64,000 nt of DNA. Origin: Winogradskya consettensis (GTDB lineage: Bacteria > Actinomycetota > Actinomycetes > Mycobacteriales > Micromonosporaceae). Position numbers and translations under genes: made by a program. The stretch covers positions 186,001-250,000 of the forward strand of contig NZ_BOQP01000016.1 of NCBI RefSeq assembly GCF_018332715.1, given 5' to 3'. The notes under the pieces were generated by a model that saw nothing but the letters and a program-made list of their open reading frames with translations, was not told the DNA's origin and made no database searches. Below, piece after piece: positions 17,241 through 25,093 of the stretch (positions are counted from its first letter, which is position 1; each line of letters opens with the position of its first letter).

Positions 17241-17735
17241 ATGGCAGGAGGCTCCGGCAAACTCATGCGGGCCGCGCTACGTTTCCTGCGCAAGACTCAG
17301 AAGCGGGCCCGCTCCGATCGGATGAATCCGCACTTCACGACCCACACCATCGGCGGCGGCCACGTGCGACCGGGCCAGCCCAAGGGCTCCGGCTACCACT
17401 ACCGCCCCGGCGGCGAGGACTACCCCGGCCGCCGGCTCGTGCCCGGCTCGAAGGTCGACCACCCGAACGGCGTGTACGAGGCGGAACCCGAGTTCTTCGA
17501 CCCGACCCTGAACCCGCCGGCCGGCACGTGGAAACCGAAGGCCGGCAACAGCGGCGCCAGCACGTTCTTCCCCGACGACTGGACGGCGGCACAGGTGGAC
17601 AACGCGGTGTCCGGCGCCTTCAAGAACTCGGCGCCGGTGTCCGCGAACAAGTGGACTGGTACCTACAATGGCGTCACGGTTGAAGGTTTTTACAACCAGT
17701 CCGGCGGCTTTACGCACGGCTGGCCCGTTCCCTAA
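17241..17735 (+). CDS. EndoU-type nuclease toxin domain
   Basis: 164 residues from ATG 17241, preceded by GGAAGGG at 17225-17231. The sequence has the bacterial EndoU pattern: GGGHVRPG with the first His, SGYHYRPGGEDYPG with the second, VYEAEPEF, STFFPDDWTAAQVDNAV, then NGVTVEGF and a C-terminal GWPVP in place of the usual T-x-YP. EndoU toxins cut RNA in target cells. It has only a short basic leader before the nuclease domain, so delivery would need the carrier encoded just upstream in the same frame. The presumed immunity gene follows 18 bases later. Confidence 0.85.
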   Translation: MAGGSGKLMRAALRFLRKTQKRARSDRMNPHFTTHTIGGGHVRPGQPKGSGYHYRPGGEDYPGRRLVPGSKVDHPNGVYEAEPEFFDPTLNPPAGTWKPKAGNSGASTFFPDDWTAAQVDNAVSGAFKNSAPVSANKWTGTYNGVTVEGFYNQSGGFTHGWPVP

Positions 17736-17753
17736 CGCACCGAGAGGCCTCCG

Positions 17754-18197
17754 GTGAGTGTTGTCAGCTTGCGGATCGATCCCACTTTCCGCCGTCCCGT
17801 CTACCAGGTCGAGGACCAGCGATACGACCTTCTGGGCGAATGGCTGACCACTGACCTCGGCACGTTCTTTCTCGTAACCCTGGACGCGCTGGCGATGGCC
17901 GATGACGTGGCTCGCGGCGAAGCGCCGTTCGAGGAGTGGAGCAGCGAGAACTACGCGGTGTCGTTCACGCCGCCGGCGCTGCTGATCACCAACCTGTGGA
18001 TCCCTGGTGCCGAGGGGGAGTTTCCGGCCGGCGTCGCTCGGGTGGCGATCGAGGATTACTGGCGTTTCCTGGTCGCCCAACCGGAACGGTCCGTCGTCCG
18101 GGAGTACCGTCCCGACCTCCCGGAGTGGCAGGCGAACCTGCTGCGGTGGGAGGAGAAGTGGGGGCGCCCCCACCCGTACCGGGGACGGCTTTTCTAG
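17754..18197 (+). CDS. Probable immunity protein for the EndoU toxin
   Basis: 147 residues from GTG 17754, with GAGAGG upstream. It is acidic and Trp-rich (WRFLVAQPERSV, EWQANLLRWEEKW) and has no membrane segment or signal peptide. The order strand-rich N-terminus, ALAMADDVARGEAPFEEWSSENY, then beta strands is reminiscent of YacL/UPF0231-like proteins found beside EndoU toxins. Position directly after the toxin, with close spacing, is the main evidence. The specific family is uncertain. Confidence 0.6.
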   Translation: MSVVSLRIDPTFRRPVYQVEDQRYDLLGEWLTTDLGTFFLVTLDALAMADDVARGEAPFEEWSSENYAVSFTPPALLITNLWIPGAEGEFPAGVARVAIEDYWRFLVAQPERSVVREYRPDLPEWQANLLRWEEKWGRPHPYRGRLF

Positions 18198-18688
18198 GCT
18201 TGGTAGCCGCTGCGGACAGCCTCGCCGCGGTCGACCGCGCGGGCGGCCAGGCCGGCCGGTAGCGCGGCGACTGCGATTGTCAGCCAGGCGAAGAGCAACG
18301 GGTTGACCCACCACGGCACCAGTTCGAAGCGGGTTCCGTCGGACCATGAGCACGTACGCGCGATGGGGAGTGCGTTTTCGGCTATGCCCGTCCAGCGGTC
18401 GTCGGGCGGGCCGGGGGTGCCGGAGTAGAAACCTGCCGCGGAGGCGCACGTCTCGGCGGGGTCCAATGCGCCGAAGCCGGACAGCATGCCCCATGCGTAC
18501 GTCGCTGCCGCGTAGATGAGCGCGGTCAGGACGATCGTGGTCAGCGAGCCGAGTGTCAGCAGGGCGGCGGAGATGGTGAGGCCGCGGCGGCGGACCAGGC
18601 GGCGGACGCGTATTGCCAGGATCAGCAGTGGCGTGAGCAGAACGAGAGCGATGACCGCGAGGGCGACAAGCAGAAAGGTGACCTCCAT
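18194..18688 (-). CDS. Membrane protein of unknown function
   Basis: 164 residues from ATG 18688 (MEVTFLLVALAVIALVLLTP); a GTG at 18733 would add 15 residues. Four hydrophobic helices are visible: 3-25, about 40-65, a weaker stretch, and 130-155 (WWVNPLLFAWLTIAVAALPAG). The loop between helices 2 and 3 contains two Cys (ETCASAAG and ARTCSWSDG) that could form an extracytoplasmic disulfide. The stop overlaps the stop region of the convergent immunity gene by 4 bases. No family recognised. Confidence 0.6.
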   Translation of the reverse strand: MEVTFLLVALAVIALVLLTPLLILAIRVRRLVRRRGLTISAALLTLGSLTTIVLTALIYAAATYAWGMLSGFGALDPAETCASAAGFYSGTPGPPDDRWTGIAENALPIARTCSWSDGTRFELVPWWVNPLLFAWLTIAVAALPAGLAARAVDRGEAVRSGYQA

Positions 18689-18817
18689 GCCGGGCACGGT
18701 AGGCCCCGGCCGGTAACCGGTGTCGTCGTCCACACCGCACTGGCACGAGTTCGGGAGGTCATAGGGCTGGACTACTCGGCGGCAAGGTTCAGGGTGACGA
18801 CGAGGACTGAGCGTCGT

Positions 18818-19081
18818 TCACAAGGATTCGGGCATGTCGTGACCGCCGAAGCTGCCATGATCGTGACCGCCGCCGCCGCCGCCGCTGGAGCCGGTGGAGG
18901 CGTCCTGGCCCAGGTCGCTGTGGCGCATGACGGAGACCATGCCCATCACTCCATGGTGTACGGCGTCCAGGTCCCGTGCTCGTCGGTAGCGCGCCCGTAC
19001 GCCGGATGTCAGGTCGTAGATGATCAGCATGACCACGGCGAGAAAATTGGCGACGCCGAGGATCAGCAGCACGATTGCCAT
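18818..19081 (-). CDS. Small membrane protein with Gly/His-rich tail
   Basis: 87 residues; ATG 19081 has GGGAGG at good spacing. One membrane helix (AIVLLILGVANFLAVVMLII) is followed by a basic segment (GVRARYRRARD) and a tail of GGGGGGHDHGSFGGHD. The His/Asp/Gly tail could bind metal, but that is speculation. An opposite-strand frame of similar length exists (18794-19114); the minus frame is preferred for its ribosome site and clean membrane-protein composition. Confidence 0.5.
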   Translation of the reverse strand: MAIVLLILGVANFLAVVMLIIYDLTSGVRARYRRARDLDAVHHGVMGMVSVMRHSDLGQDASTGSSGGGGGGHDHGSFGGHDMPESL

Positions 19082-19174
19082 CACACGCCTCCCGCAACCT
19101 CACCCTCAGGGTGAACCCGGCTCCGGCGGCGGATCCAGCCCTCCTGCGCCCCTTGCGGATTGCGGCGGGCGGGG

Positions 19175-19705
19175 TCATGCCGGTGTGAGCCGGGTTCTGG
19201 TGTGTCCGCCCGGTAGGTCCACGAGATGGGCTGTGGAGACGTGGGCGGGGACCGGGGTGGGGAAGGACGCCACGATCTCGATGATCCTTGCTCTGTCGGT
19301 GGCGCCGGTTGCGAGGGTGCAGTGCGGTGAGAGGGCGTCGGGGCGGTAGTAGGGCCAGATGTCTGCCACCAGAGGCTCGGTAGCGTTGTGGACCTGGCGG
19401 TGCAGCATCAGTAGGCGGGAGGTGGGGGTGACGCCGAGGAAGGCGGGGGCCTCGCCGGTGAGGAAGAAGCCGAGGCTTGTCAGGGGCAGCGGGAGGCCGG
19501 CCGCCGTGGTGAACAGCGGCCGGAGGGCGGCGGCGACCTGGGACGCGTTGCCGTTTCCGAACACCGACAGGGTGACGTGGGGGTGGTAGTCGGCGTGGGG
19601 GCGGCTGCCGAGGGAGGGGATGCCGGCGGCGTCGAGGGCGGCCCAGATCTGCCTGATGTGGTGGTCGGAGCGGTCGTCGAGGAGGAGCTCGACCGCTTGT
19701 GGCAT
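19175..19705 (-). CDS. 2'-5' RNA ligase/LigT-like 2H phosphoesterase
   Basis: 176 residues. Two HxTx motifs define the 2H phosphoesterase family: HVTL (about residues 43-46) and HCTL (about 128-131), the expected spacing of roughly 85. These cytosolic enzymes cut or ligate 2'-5' bonds or cyclic phosphates in RNA; the physiological substrate is not known here. The start is ATG 19705, which shares a base with the stop of the tiny gene upstream (TGATG). Confidence 0.85.
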   Translation of the reverse strand: MPQAVELLLDDRSDHHIRQIWAALDAAGIPSLGSRPHADYHPHVTLSVFGNGNASQVAAALRPLFTTAAGLPLPLTSLGFFLTGEAPAFLGVTPTSRLLMLHRQVHNATEPLVADIWPYYRPDALSPHCTLATGATDRARIIEIVASFPTPVPAHVSTAHLVDLPGGHTRTRLTPA

Positions 19706-19827
19706 CAGTGGGGGTGGCGGTCGGCTGCGGCGTAGGAGGCTGCCGCGGGGAGGGCGGAGACCGTGAGGACCGCGGGCCAGCCGCCGATGAGGGAGCCTGC
19801 GGTGATCGCCGCCGTCGGTACGCGCAT
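19705..19827 (-). CDS. Very small (40 aa) hydrophobic peptide, coupled to the 2H phosphoesterase gene
   Basis: ATG 19827 opens a 40-residue frame, MRVPTAAITAGSLIGGW and on, with one likely membrane helix and a polar DRHPH end. Its TGA shares a base with the downstream ATG (TGATG), the coupling pattern used repeatedly in this window. It could be a short membrane peptide or a leader that couples translation. The evidence is only the frame, the overlap and the composition. Confidence 0.4.
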   Translation of the reverse strand: MRVPTAAITAGSLIGGWPAVLTVSALPAAASYAAADRHPH

Positions 19828-19898
19828 GGCCTGACCGTACTACCGCGGCCCGTGGGGCGGAGTGACCCGCTCCACGGGTCCGTCGGTGGCCGGCCGGG

Positions 19899-20207
19899 TC
19901 AGCGGTTGCGGAAGCCGCGTCGCCAGGTGCTGCGTGCGGCGAGCTCGCGGGCCTGGGTGGCGGCGCGCCGGCGTTGCAGGATCAGGGCGGTGACGGCGGC
20001 TGCCACGGCCATGGTGGCGGCGGCGGTGGCCATCCAGTGGTCTCCTGCGGTCCGGCCGGCCTGGCGCGCCCGGCCCGGTAGTTCCGCGGCCGTGGTCCGG
20101 GCCGTGGTGATCATCCTGAGGGGGCGGGTGAGGTCCGTGCGGGTGCGCTCGATGTCGGTCCGGATCTCTTCCGGCGTGCGGGTATCGATGGTCTCGTTGG
20201 CGGTCAT
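19899..20207 (-). CDS. DUF3618 domain membrane-associated protein
   Basis: 102 residues. The N-terminal TPEEIRTDIERTRTDL is the DUF3618 signature, usually followed as here by a short linker and one membrane helix (WMATAAATMAVAAAVTALIL) and then a basic tail (RRRAATQARE). The family is common in actinobacteria, often beside phage-shock-like or membrane-stress genes, with no defined activity. The 167-base stretch to the next gene on the other strand probably holds its promoter. Confidence 0.85.
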   Translation of the reverse strand: MTANETIDTRTPEEIRTDIERTRTDLTRPLRMITTARTTAAELPGRARQAGRTAGDHWMATAAATMAVAAAVTALILQRRRAATQARELAARSTWRRGFRNR

Positions 20208-20374
20208 GGTGCCTCCGTCGGCCTGGTCGGTTGCGTCCTGGAGGGGCTTTGCCCCGGGATGCGGCGACTAAGCGTCGGGCATTTGACAGCAAATTACGCC
20301 AGGTGACAAAGCCTGGCTTCTCGGGCCGGATTGCTCCATGGTGAACCTTCGACGTCCTGACAAGGTGGTGGCTG

Positions 20375-20575
20375 GTGCAGCGTTACAGCGACGACGACGG
20401 CACGTCCGTGCCGGAGGGCCCGGAGACCCGCCGGCTCGAGATCCACAACTCATCCATCGACGAGGAACTAGCCGTGGCCGGCGCCTGCGCGCTGGTGCAT
20501 CTGCCGACCGGGCGGGTCTGCACGAAGGAGCACAGCCACTCCGGGTCGTGTGAGTTCGTGACCGCGGACCGGTAG
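20375..20575 (+). CDS. Small hypothetical cytosolic protein
   Basis: 66 residues from GTG 20375, with AAGGTGG upstream. Composition is protein-like, with an acidic N-terminus (RYSDDDGTSVPEGPETRR), then VAGACALVHLPTGRVC and a Cys/His-rich end (CTKEHSHSGSCEF). The C-x-n-C and H-x-H pattern could bind a metal. It converges with the E1-alpha gene, 1 base apart. No family recognised. Confidence 0.5.
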   Translation: MQRYSDDDGTSVPEGPETRRLEIHNSSIDEELAVAGACALVHLPTGRVCTKEHSHSGSCEFVTADR

Positions 20576-20576
20576 G

Positions 20577-21722
20577 TCAGTGACCGGAGCCGAAGAGAGC
20601 CTCGTAATCGGTGAACTGCCGGCGCTGGGCGTCGATGCGGGGTGACCCCTGCGGATAGACGTTGTCGAACATGGAGACGGGCCTGGGGTCCGGCAGGGCC
20701 ATCACCCGTTCGCGCAGGTCCAGGGCGATCTTGGTGACGTCGTTCTCGACCTGCTGGAAGAACGTGTCGTCGGCGATCTGCTGCTTGGTGAGGAAGGACT
20801 TCATCCGGCTGATCGGGTCCTTGGCCTTCCAGGCCTCGACCTCGCCGGCGTCGCGGTAGCGGGTCGGGTCGTCCGAGCTGGTGTGGGCACCCATCCGGTA
20901 CGTGTACGCCTCGATCAGGGTCGGCCCGTTGCCGGTGCGCGCGTTGTCGAGCGCGGCACGGGTGACGGCGTACGACGCGAGCACGTCGTTGCCGTCGACG
21001 CGGATGCCGGGGAAGCCGAAGCCGTCGGCGCGGCGGTACAGCGGGATGCGGGTCTGGCGTTCGAGGGGCTCGGAGATCGCCCACTGGTTGTTCTGGCAGA
21101 AGAACACGAGCGGGGCGTTGTAGACGCTCGACCACACGAAGGCCTCGTTGACCTCACCCTGGCTCGTCGAGCCGTCGCCGAAGAACGCGATGGCGGCCTC
21201 GCCGTCGGGAGTGCCGGTCTTGCCGTCGAGGTTGATGCCCATGGCGTAACCGGTGGCGTGCAGCGTGTGGGCGCCGATCACGAGCGTGTAGATGCCGAAC
21301 TTGAACTCGTTGGGGTCCCAGCCGCCCTGGTCGATGCCGCGGAACAGGCCGAACGGCATGATCGGGTCGATGCCCCGGGTGTAGAGCACGCCGTGCTCGC
21401 GGTACGAGGGGAACGCCATGTCCTGGGGGCGCATCGCCCGCCCGGCGCCGACCTGGGCGGCTTCCTGACCGAGCAGGCTGGCCCACAGGCCCAGCTCGCC
21501 CTGGCGTTGCAGCGCGAGCCCCTCGGCGTCGAGGCGCCGGACCATCACGAGATCGGTGTAGAGCTCGCGGTACTCGTCGTCGGTGAAGTCGGCCGAATAC
21601 GTCACGCCGTCGGGCGTGGTGTAGCTGTCGGCGCGCTCCCCGTCGGGGTTGAGCAGCTGAACGAAACCGCCGGCCGGAGCATCAGCGCCGGCTGCACCGC
21701 TCACCATCGATCTGTCCCCCAT
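20577..21722 (-). CDS. Thiamine-diphosphate 2-oxoacid dehydrogenase E1 component, alpha subunit
   Basis: 381 residues from ATG 21722; the frame is open to 21764. It matches E1-alpha of pyruvate or branched-chain 2-oxoacid dehydrogenases: PSYREHGVLYTRG, the ThDP motif GDGSTSQGEVNEAFVWSSVY ending near QNNQWAIS, and YRMGAHTSSDDPTRYR with the phosphorylation-loop-like region. It decarboxylates the 2-oxoacid and needs an E1-beta subunit, which is not adjacent on either side. It may pair with subunits encoded elsewhere. Confidence 0.9.
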   Translation of the reverse strand: MGDRSMVSGAAGADAPAGGFVQLLNPDGERADSYTTPDGVTYSADFTDDEYRELYTDLVMVRRLDAEGLALQRQGELGLWASLLGQEAAQVGAGRAMRPQDMAFPSYREHGVLYTRGIDPIMPFGLFRGIDQGGWDPNEFKFGIYTLVIGAHTLHATGYAMGINLDGKTGTPDGEAAIAFFGDGSTSQGEVNEAFVWSSVYNAPLVFFCQNNQWAISEPLERQTRIPLYRRADGFGFPGIRVDGNDVLASYAVTRAALDNARTGNGPTLIEAYTYRMGAHTSSDDPTRYRDAGEVEAWKAKDPISRMKSFLTKQQIADDTFFQQVENDVTKIALDLRERVMALPDPRPVSMFDNVYPQGSPRIDAQRRQFTDYEALFGSGH

Positions 21723-21764
21723 CTCGCCGCGTCTGTCTGCACGGTGCAGGGAACTATTCATCAC

Positions 21765-22173
21765 ATCCGGCCGGTACGAAAGTCAAAAGCCGTGGTGATC
21801 CAGATCTCATGGTCAGCGGTACAGAACCGCAGCGTGCTCCGGGTGGCACTCGAACCCGGGCCCTCGTCGGCGACGCTTGCGTGCCGGAGCGGAGAGGCCG
21901 ATGTGACGCAGTTCTCTATGCCGAGTTCGCCGGCCGTGGTCGTGGGGCCGGCGCGTCGTCCCGGCGCGTGAAACACCAGGTCCGAACGGGTTTGCACGAG
22001 GCCGGCGGGGTGCCGGGCGGCCGGCGCGGTGGCGAGAAAAGTATAGTTAGGCATCCCTAAGAAGCTCCGGCCCCATGATCAGGTTGACCTCAACCACGGT
22101 TGAAGTTTTACAGTTCAGGACTGCTGCCGGATCTTGGCAGTGCGGACTGACAGCGCGAGCAAGGGATGCAACC
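21765..22173. other. Divergent non-coding region between E1-alpha and fprA
   Basis: About 400 bases without a convincing gene; short frames here have poor composition. It holds the short inverted repeat described separately at 22047. At 21836-21890 a 7-bp stem GCTCCGG/CCGGAGC encloses a tRNA T-loop-like TTCGAGT on the minus strand, but the unit is only 55 bases and is not a full tRNA. Promoters for both flanking genes should lie here. Confidence 0.5.
22047..22060. promoter_or_regulatory. Inverted repeat TTAGG-N4-CCTAA, iron-box-like arms
   Basis: TTAGG at 22047-22051 and CCTAA at 22056-22060 are the arms found in DtxR/IdeR iron boxes, but the canonical arms are 9 bases apart, not 4. It lies 114 bases upstream of the FprA start. 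Iron control of a ferredoxin reductase would make sense, but the match is partial, so this is a weak call. Confidence 0.25.
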
Positions 22174-23523
22174 ATGGACCGCCCCCTGCGGGTTGCCGTA
22201 ATCGGTGCCGGCCCGGCCGGCATCTACGCCGCCGATCACCTGATCAAGGCCTCGGAGACGGTTACCGTCGACATCATCGACCGGTTGCCGACGCCCTACG
22301 GCCTGATCCGCTATGGCGTGGCGCCCGACCACCCGCGGATCAAGGAGATCATCACCGCGCTGCACCGGGTGCTCGACAACCCGCGGATCCGGTTCATCGG
22401 CAACATCGACTACGGCGTGGACGTCAAGCCGGAGGAGATGCGCCGCTTCTACGACGCGACGATCATCGCGACGGGGGCGGACAAGGACCGCGAGCTGGAC
22501 ATCCCGGGCATCGACCTGGTCGGCAGCTACGGCGCCGCGGACTTCGCCTCCTGGTACAACGGGCACCCCGACGTGCCGCGCGAGTGGCCGCTGACCGCCA
22601 CCAAGGTCGCCGTGATCGGCGCCGGCAACGTCGCCGTCGACGTGGCCCGGATCCTCGCCAAGACCGCCGACGAGCTGCTCGTCACCGAGATCCCGGACAA
22701 CGTCTACCAGGAGCTCAAGGCCAGCCCGGTCACCGACGTGCACATGTTCTCGCGCCGTGGCCCGGCACAGGTGAAGTTCACCCCGCAGGAGCTGCGCGAG
22801 CTGGACGTGTCGCCGAACGTCGAGGTGATCGTGCACCCCGAGGGCATCGAGTTCGACGAGGGCAGCCTCGAGACGATCCGGGCCACCCGGCACGTCAAGA
22901 TGTGCGTCGACATCCTGCAGAACTGGGCCGTGCGGGACCCCCGCGACCGCCCTCGCCGCCTGCACCTGCACTTCCTGCAGGCCCCCGTGTCGATCGGCGG
23001 CGACGGCAAGGTCGAGTCGATCCGGACCGAGACCCAGGAGCTGACCGGCGACGGCTGGGTCCGCGGCACCGGCGAGTTCACCGACTGGGACGTCCAGGCG
23101 GTCTACCGGGCGGTCGGCTACCTCAGCAAGGCCCTCGCCGACCTGCCGTTCGACACGAAGACCGGCACCATCCCGCACGAGGCCGGCCGGATCATGGACC
23201 TCGACGGCGAGCACATCCCCGGCATGTACGTCACCGGCTGGATCAAGCGCGGTCCGGTGGGTCTGATCGGGCACACCAAGGGCGACGCGGGCGAGACCAT
23301 CACCAGCCTGATGGCGGACGCCGCCACGCTGCCCCGGGCGACCGACGCCGACCCGGCCGCCGTCATCGCGTACCTGGAGCAGCGGGGTCTGGACTTCACC
23401 ACCTGGGCCGGCTGGCAGGTGCTGGACCGGCACGAGATCTCCCTCGGCGAGCCGCACGGCCGCAAGCGCGTCAAGGTGGTCGCCCGGCACGAGATGATCA
23501 GCATTTCCAAGACGCTGAACTGA
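22174..23523 (+). CDS. fprA: NADPH-ferredoxin/adrenodoxin-type reductase
   Basis: 449 residues from ATG 22174, with AAGGGA 7 bases upstream; the longer frame from 22075 has no such site. The FAD dinucleotide fold is GAGPAGIYAA near the start, followed by DRLPTPYGLIRYGVAPDH, typical of FprA. The NADPH fold is GAGNVAVDVARILA, and the C-terminus has YVTGWIKRGPVGLIGHTKGDA. It passes electrons from NADPH to ferredoxins, for example for P450s. The gene ends in a strong stem-loop at 23538. Confidence 0.92.
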   Translation: MDRPLRVAVIGAGPAGIYAADHLIKASETVTVDIIDRLPTPYGLIRYGVAPDHPRIKEIITALHRVLDNPRIRFIGNIDYGVDVKPEEMRRFYDATIIATGADKDRELDIPGIDLVGSYGAADFASWYNGHPDVPREWPLTATKVAVIGAGNVAVDVARILAKTADELLVTEIPDNVYQELKASPVTDVHMFSRRGPAQVKFTPQELRELDVSPNVEVIVHPEGIEFDEGSLETIRATRHVKMCVDILQNWAVRDPRDRPRRLHLHFLQAPVSIGGDGKVESIRTETQELTGDGWVRGTGEFTDWDVQAVYRAVGYLSKALADLPFDTKTGTIPHEAGRIMDLDGEHIPGMYVTGWIKRGPVGLIGHTKGDAGETITSLMADAATLPRATDADPAAVIAYLEQRGLDFTTWAGWQVLDRHEISLGEPHGRKRVKVVARHEMISISKTLN

Positions 23524-23537
23524 CCCCGGCTCTTCCC

Positions 23538-23572
23538 CACGGGCCCGGCGCCGCAATGGCGCCGGGCCCGTG
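23538..23572. terminator. Strong stem-loop terminator after fprA
   Basis: A perfect 15-bp stem (CACGGGCCCGGCGCC at 23538-23552, complement at 23558-23572) with a 5-base loop GCAAT starts 15 bases after the fprA stop. Its 3' arm includes the GTG at 23570, which argues against that codon as the start of the next gene. Confidence 0.8.
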
Positions 23573-23647
23573 ACCGCGAACGGGTCCGGTGCGTTACACG
23601 CACTGAAGATCAACGCGCGGTGTGCGCCGGCTGGGAATGGGAAGCTC

Positions 23648-25033
23648 TTGAGGACTGTCCTCGCGGCGGTGGCCGCTGTATCCACGCTGACCCTGGGCGT
23701 TGCGGCGCCCGGTGCCGCGGCACCGCGTACGACATTCACCCGGACGGTTCTGGCAACCGGGCTGGCGGACCCGTACGAGATCGTCTGGGGTCCGGACAGC
23801 CAGCTCTGGGTGACCGAGAAGAGCGGCCTGAAGGTCACCCGGGTCGATCCGGCGACCGGGACGAAGACCACGGCGCTCGACCTCGCCGGGACGGCATACC
23901 ACCAGGCCGGGGGCAGCCAGGACGGGTTGCTCGGGCTCGCCTTCGGATCCGGGTACGCGTACCTGTCGTACTCGTACCTCACGAAGACCCCCGCCGCCGT
24001 GACCGGCGAGACGCTGCGCCTGAAGATCGTCCGCTACACCGTGGACGCCGCGACCCACACGCTGATCAGCCCGGCCGACGTGCTCACCGGGCTCCCGTCC
24101 GGCACCGACCACCAGTCGGGCCGGCTGCGCGTCGGCCCCGACCGCAAGCTGTACTACACGATCGGTGACCAGGGCGCGAACCAGTTCGCCAACGCCTGCG
24201 ACCCGAACTGGGCCCAGCGCCTGCCGACCCTCGCCGAGGTGCGGGCCGGGGACTGGAGCTCGTACGTCGGCAAGACGCTGCGGCTGAACCCGGACGGGTC
24301 GATCCCCGCGGACAACCCGAGACTCGGCGGGGTACGCAGCCACGTCATCACGTACGGTCACCGCAACCCGCAGGGGATGGACTTCACCGGCGACGGGCGG
24401 CTCTACGAGGCGGAGCAGGGCCCCAAGACCGACGACGAGATCAACATCGTCCACCGGGGGAGCAACTACGGCTGGCCGTACGTGGCCGGGAAGCGCGACG
24501 ACAGCGCGTACGTGTATTCCAACTGGTCCGCCGCTCCCGGCTGCAAGACCCTCGCCTACGACGAGCTCGTGGCCCCCGCCGCGGTGCCGACGCAGCAGGA
24601 GTCCGCCTGGACCGGCACCCTCGACGCGCCGATCAGCACACTGGGCACCACGGTCGGCAACGACTACGACTTCCGGGACCCGGCATCGAAGTGCGCCCCG
24701 AGCGAGGACTGGTTCATCTGCAACCCGACCATCGCGCCGTCGAGCCTCACCTACTACAGGGGCGTCCGCGGCTGGGGCAGCGCCCTGCTCGTCACCAGCC
24801 TCAAGGACGGCGCCGTGCACCGGCTCGTACTCAGCGTCGACGGCCGCAGCGTCGTCAAGCAGGAACGGCTGTGGGTATCGCGGAACCGTTACCGCGACAC
24901 GGCTCTCAGCCCCGACGGCACAACGGTCTACGTCGCCACCGACAGCACCGGGATGGTCCGCGGCCCGGACGGCACACCCACCGACGTCCTCACGGACCCC
25001 GGCGCGATCCTCGCGTTCCGGGTGGGTGCCTGA
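23648..25033 (+). CDS. Secreted PQQ-dependent sugar dehydrogenase-like protein (GSDH/YliI family)
   Basis: 461 residues from TTG 23648, giving a clean Sec signal peptide (MRTVLAAVAAVSTLTLGVAA, cut near PGAAA), with GGGAAG upstream; the earlier GTG at 23570 lies inside the fprA terminator. The body is a six-bladed propeller: FTRTVLATGLADPYEIVWGP, DGLLGLAFG, GTDHQSGRLRVGPDRKLYYT, YGHRNPQGMDF and RGSNYGWP are the soluble glucose dehydrogenase landmarks. It would oxidise aldoses outside the cell using PQQ if the cofactor is available. Monocistronic. Confidence 0.87.
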   Translation: MRTVLAAVAAVSTLTLGVAAPGAAAPRTTFTRTVLATGLADPYEIVWGPDSQLWVTEKSGLKVTRVDPATGTKTTALDLAGTAYHQAGGSQDGLLGLAFGSGYAYLSYSYLTKTPAAVTGETLRLKIVRYTVDAATHTLISPADVLTGLPSGTDHQSGRLRVGPDRKLYYTIGDQGANQFANACDPNWAQRLPTLAEVRAGDWSSYVGKTLRLNPDGSIPADNPRLGGVRSHVITYGHRNPQGMDFTGDGRLYEAEQGPKTDDEINIVHRGSNYGWPYVAGKRDDSAYVYSNWSAAPGCKTLAYDELVAPAAVPTQQESAWTGTLDAPISTLGTTVGNDYDFRDPASKCAPSEDWFICNPTIAPSSLTYYRGVRGWGSALLVTSLKDGAVHRLVLSVDGRSVVKQERLWVSRNRYRDTALSPDGTTVYVATDSTGMVRGPDGTPTDVLTDPGAILAFRVGA

Positions 25034-25093
25034 CCGGGGAATGCAGTCATTGTTGCTGATGGGTACGCCGTGAGCGCACCCTACGGTGAGAAC

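Noticed and set aside
18794..19114. Plus-strand frame of 106 codons opposite the small membrane gene
   Set aside because: No ribosome site and less protein-like composition than the minus-strand frame with a membrane helix.
21836..21890. tRNA-like sequence on the minus strand with a 7-bp terminal stem and TTCGAGT loop
   Set aside because: The unit is only 55 bases, the T-stem does not pair and no anticodon arm can be drawn, so it is not a tRNA gene.
22108..23982. Long minus-strand open frame (624 codons) opposite fprA
   Set aside because: It is the mirror of fprA in high-GC DNA, with repeated D/V/G/R composition and no motifs; fprA has FAD and NADPH folds and a ribosome site.
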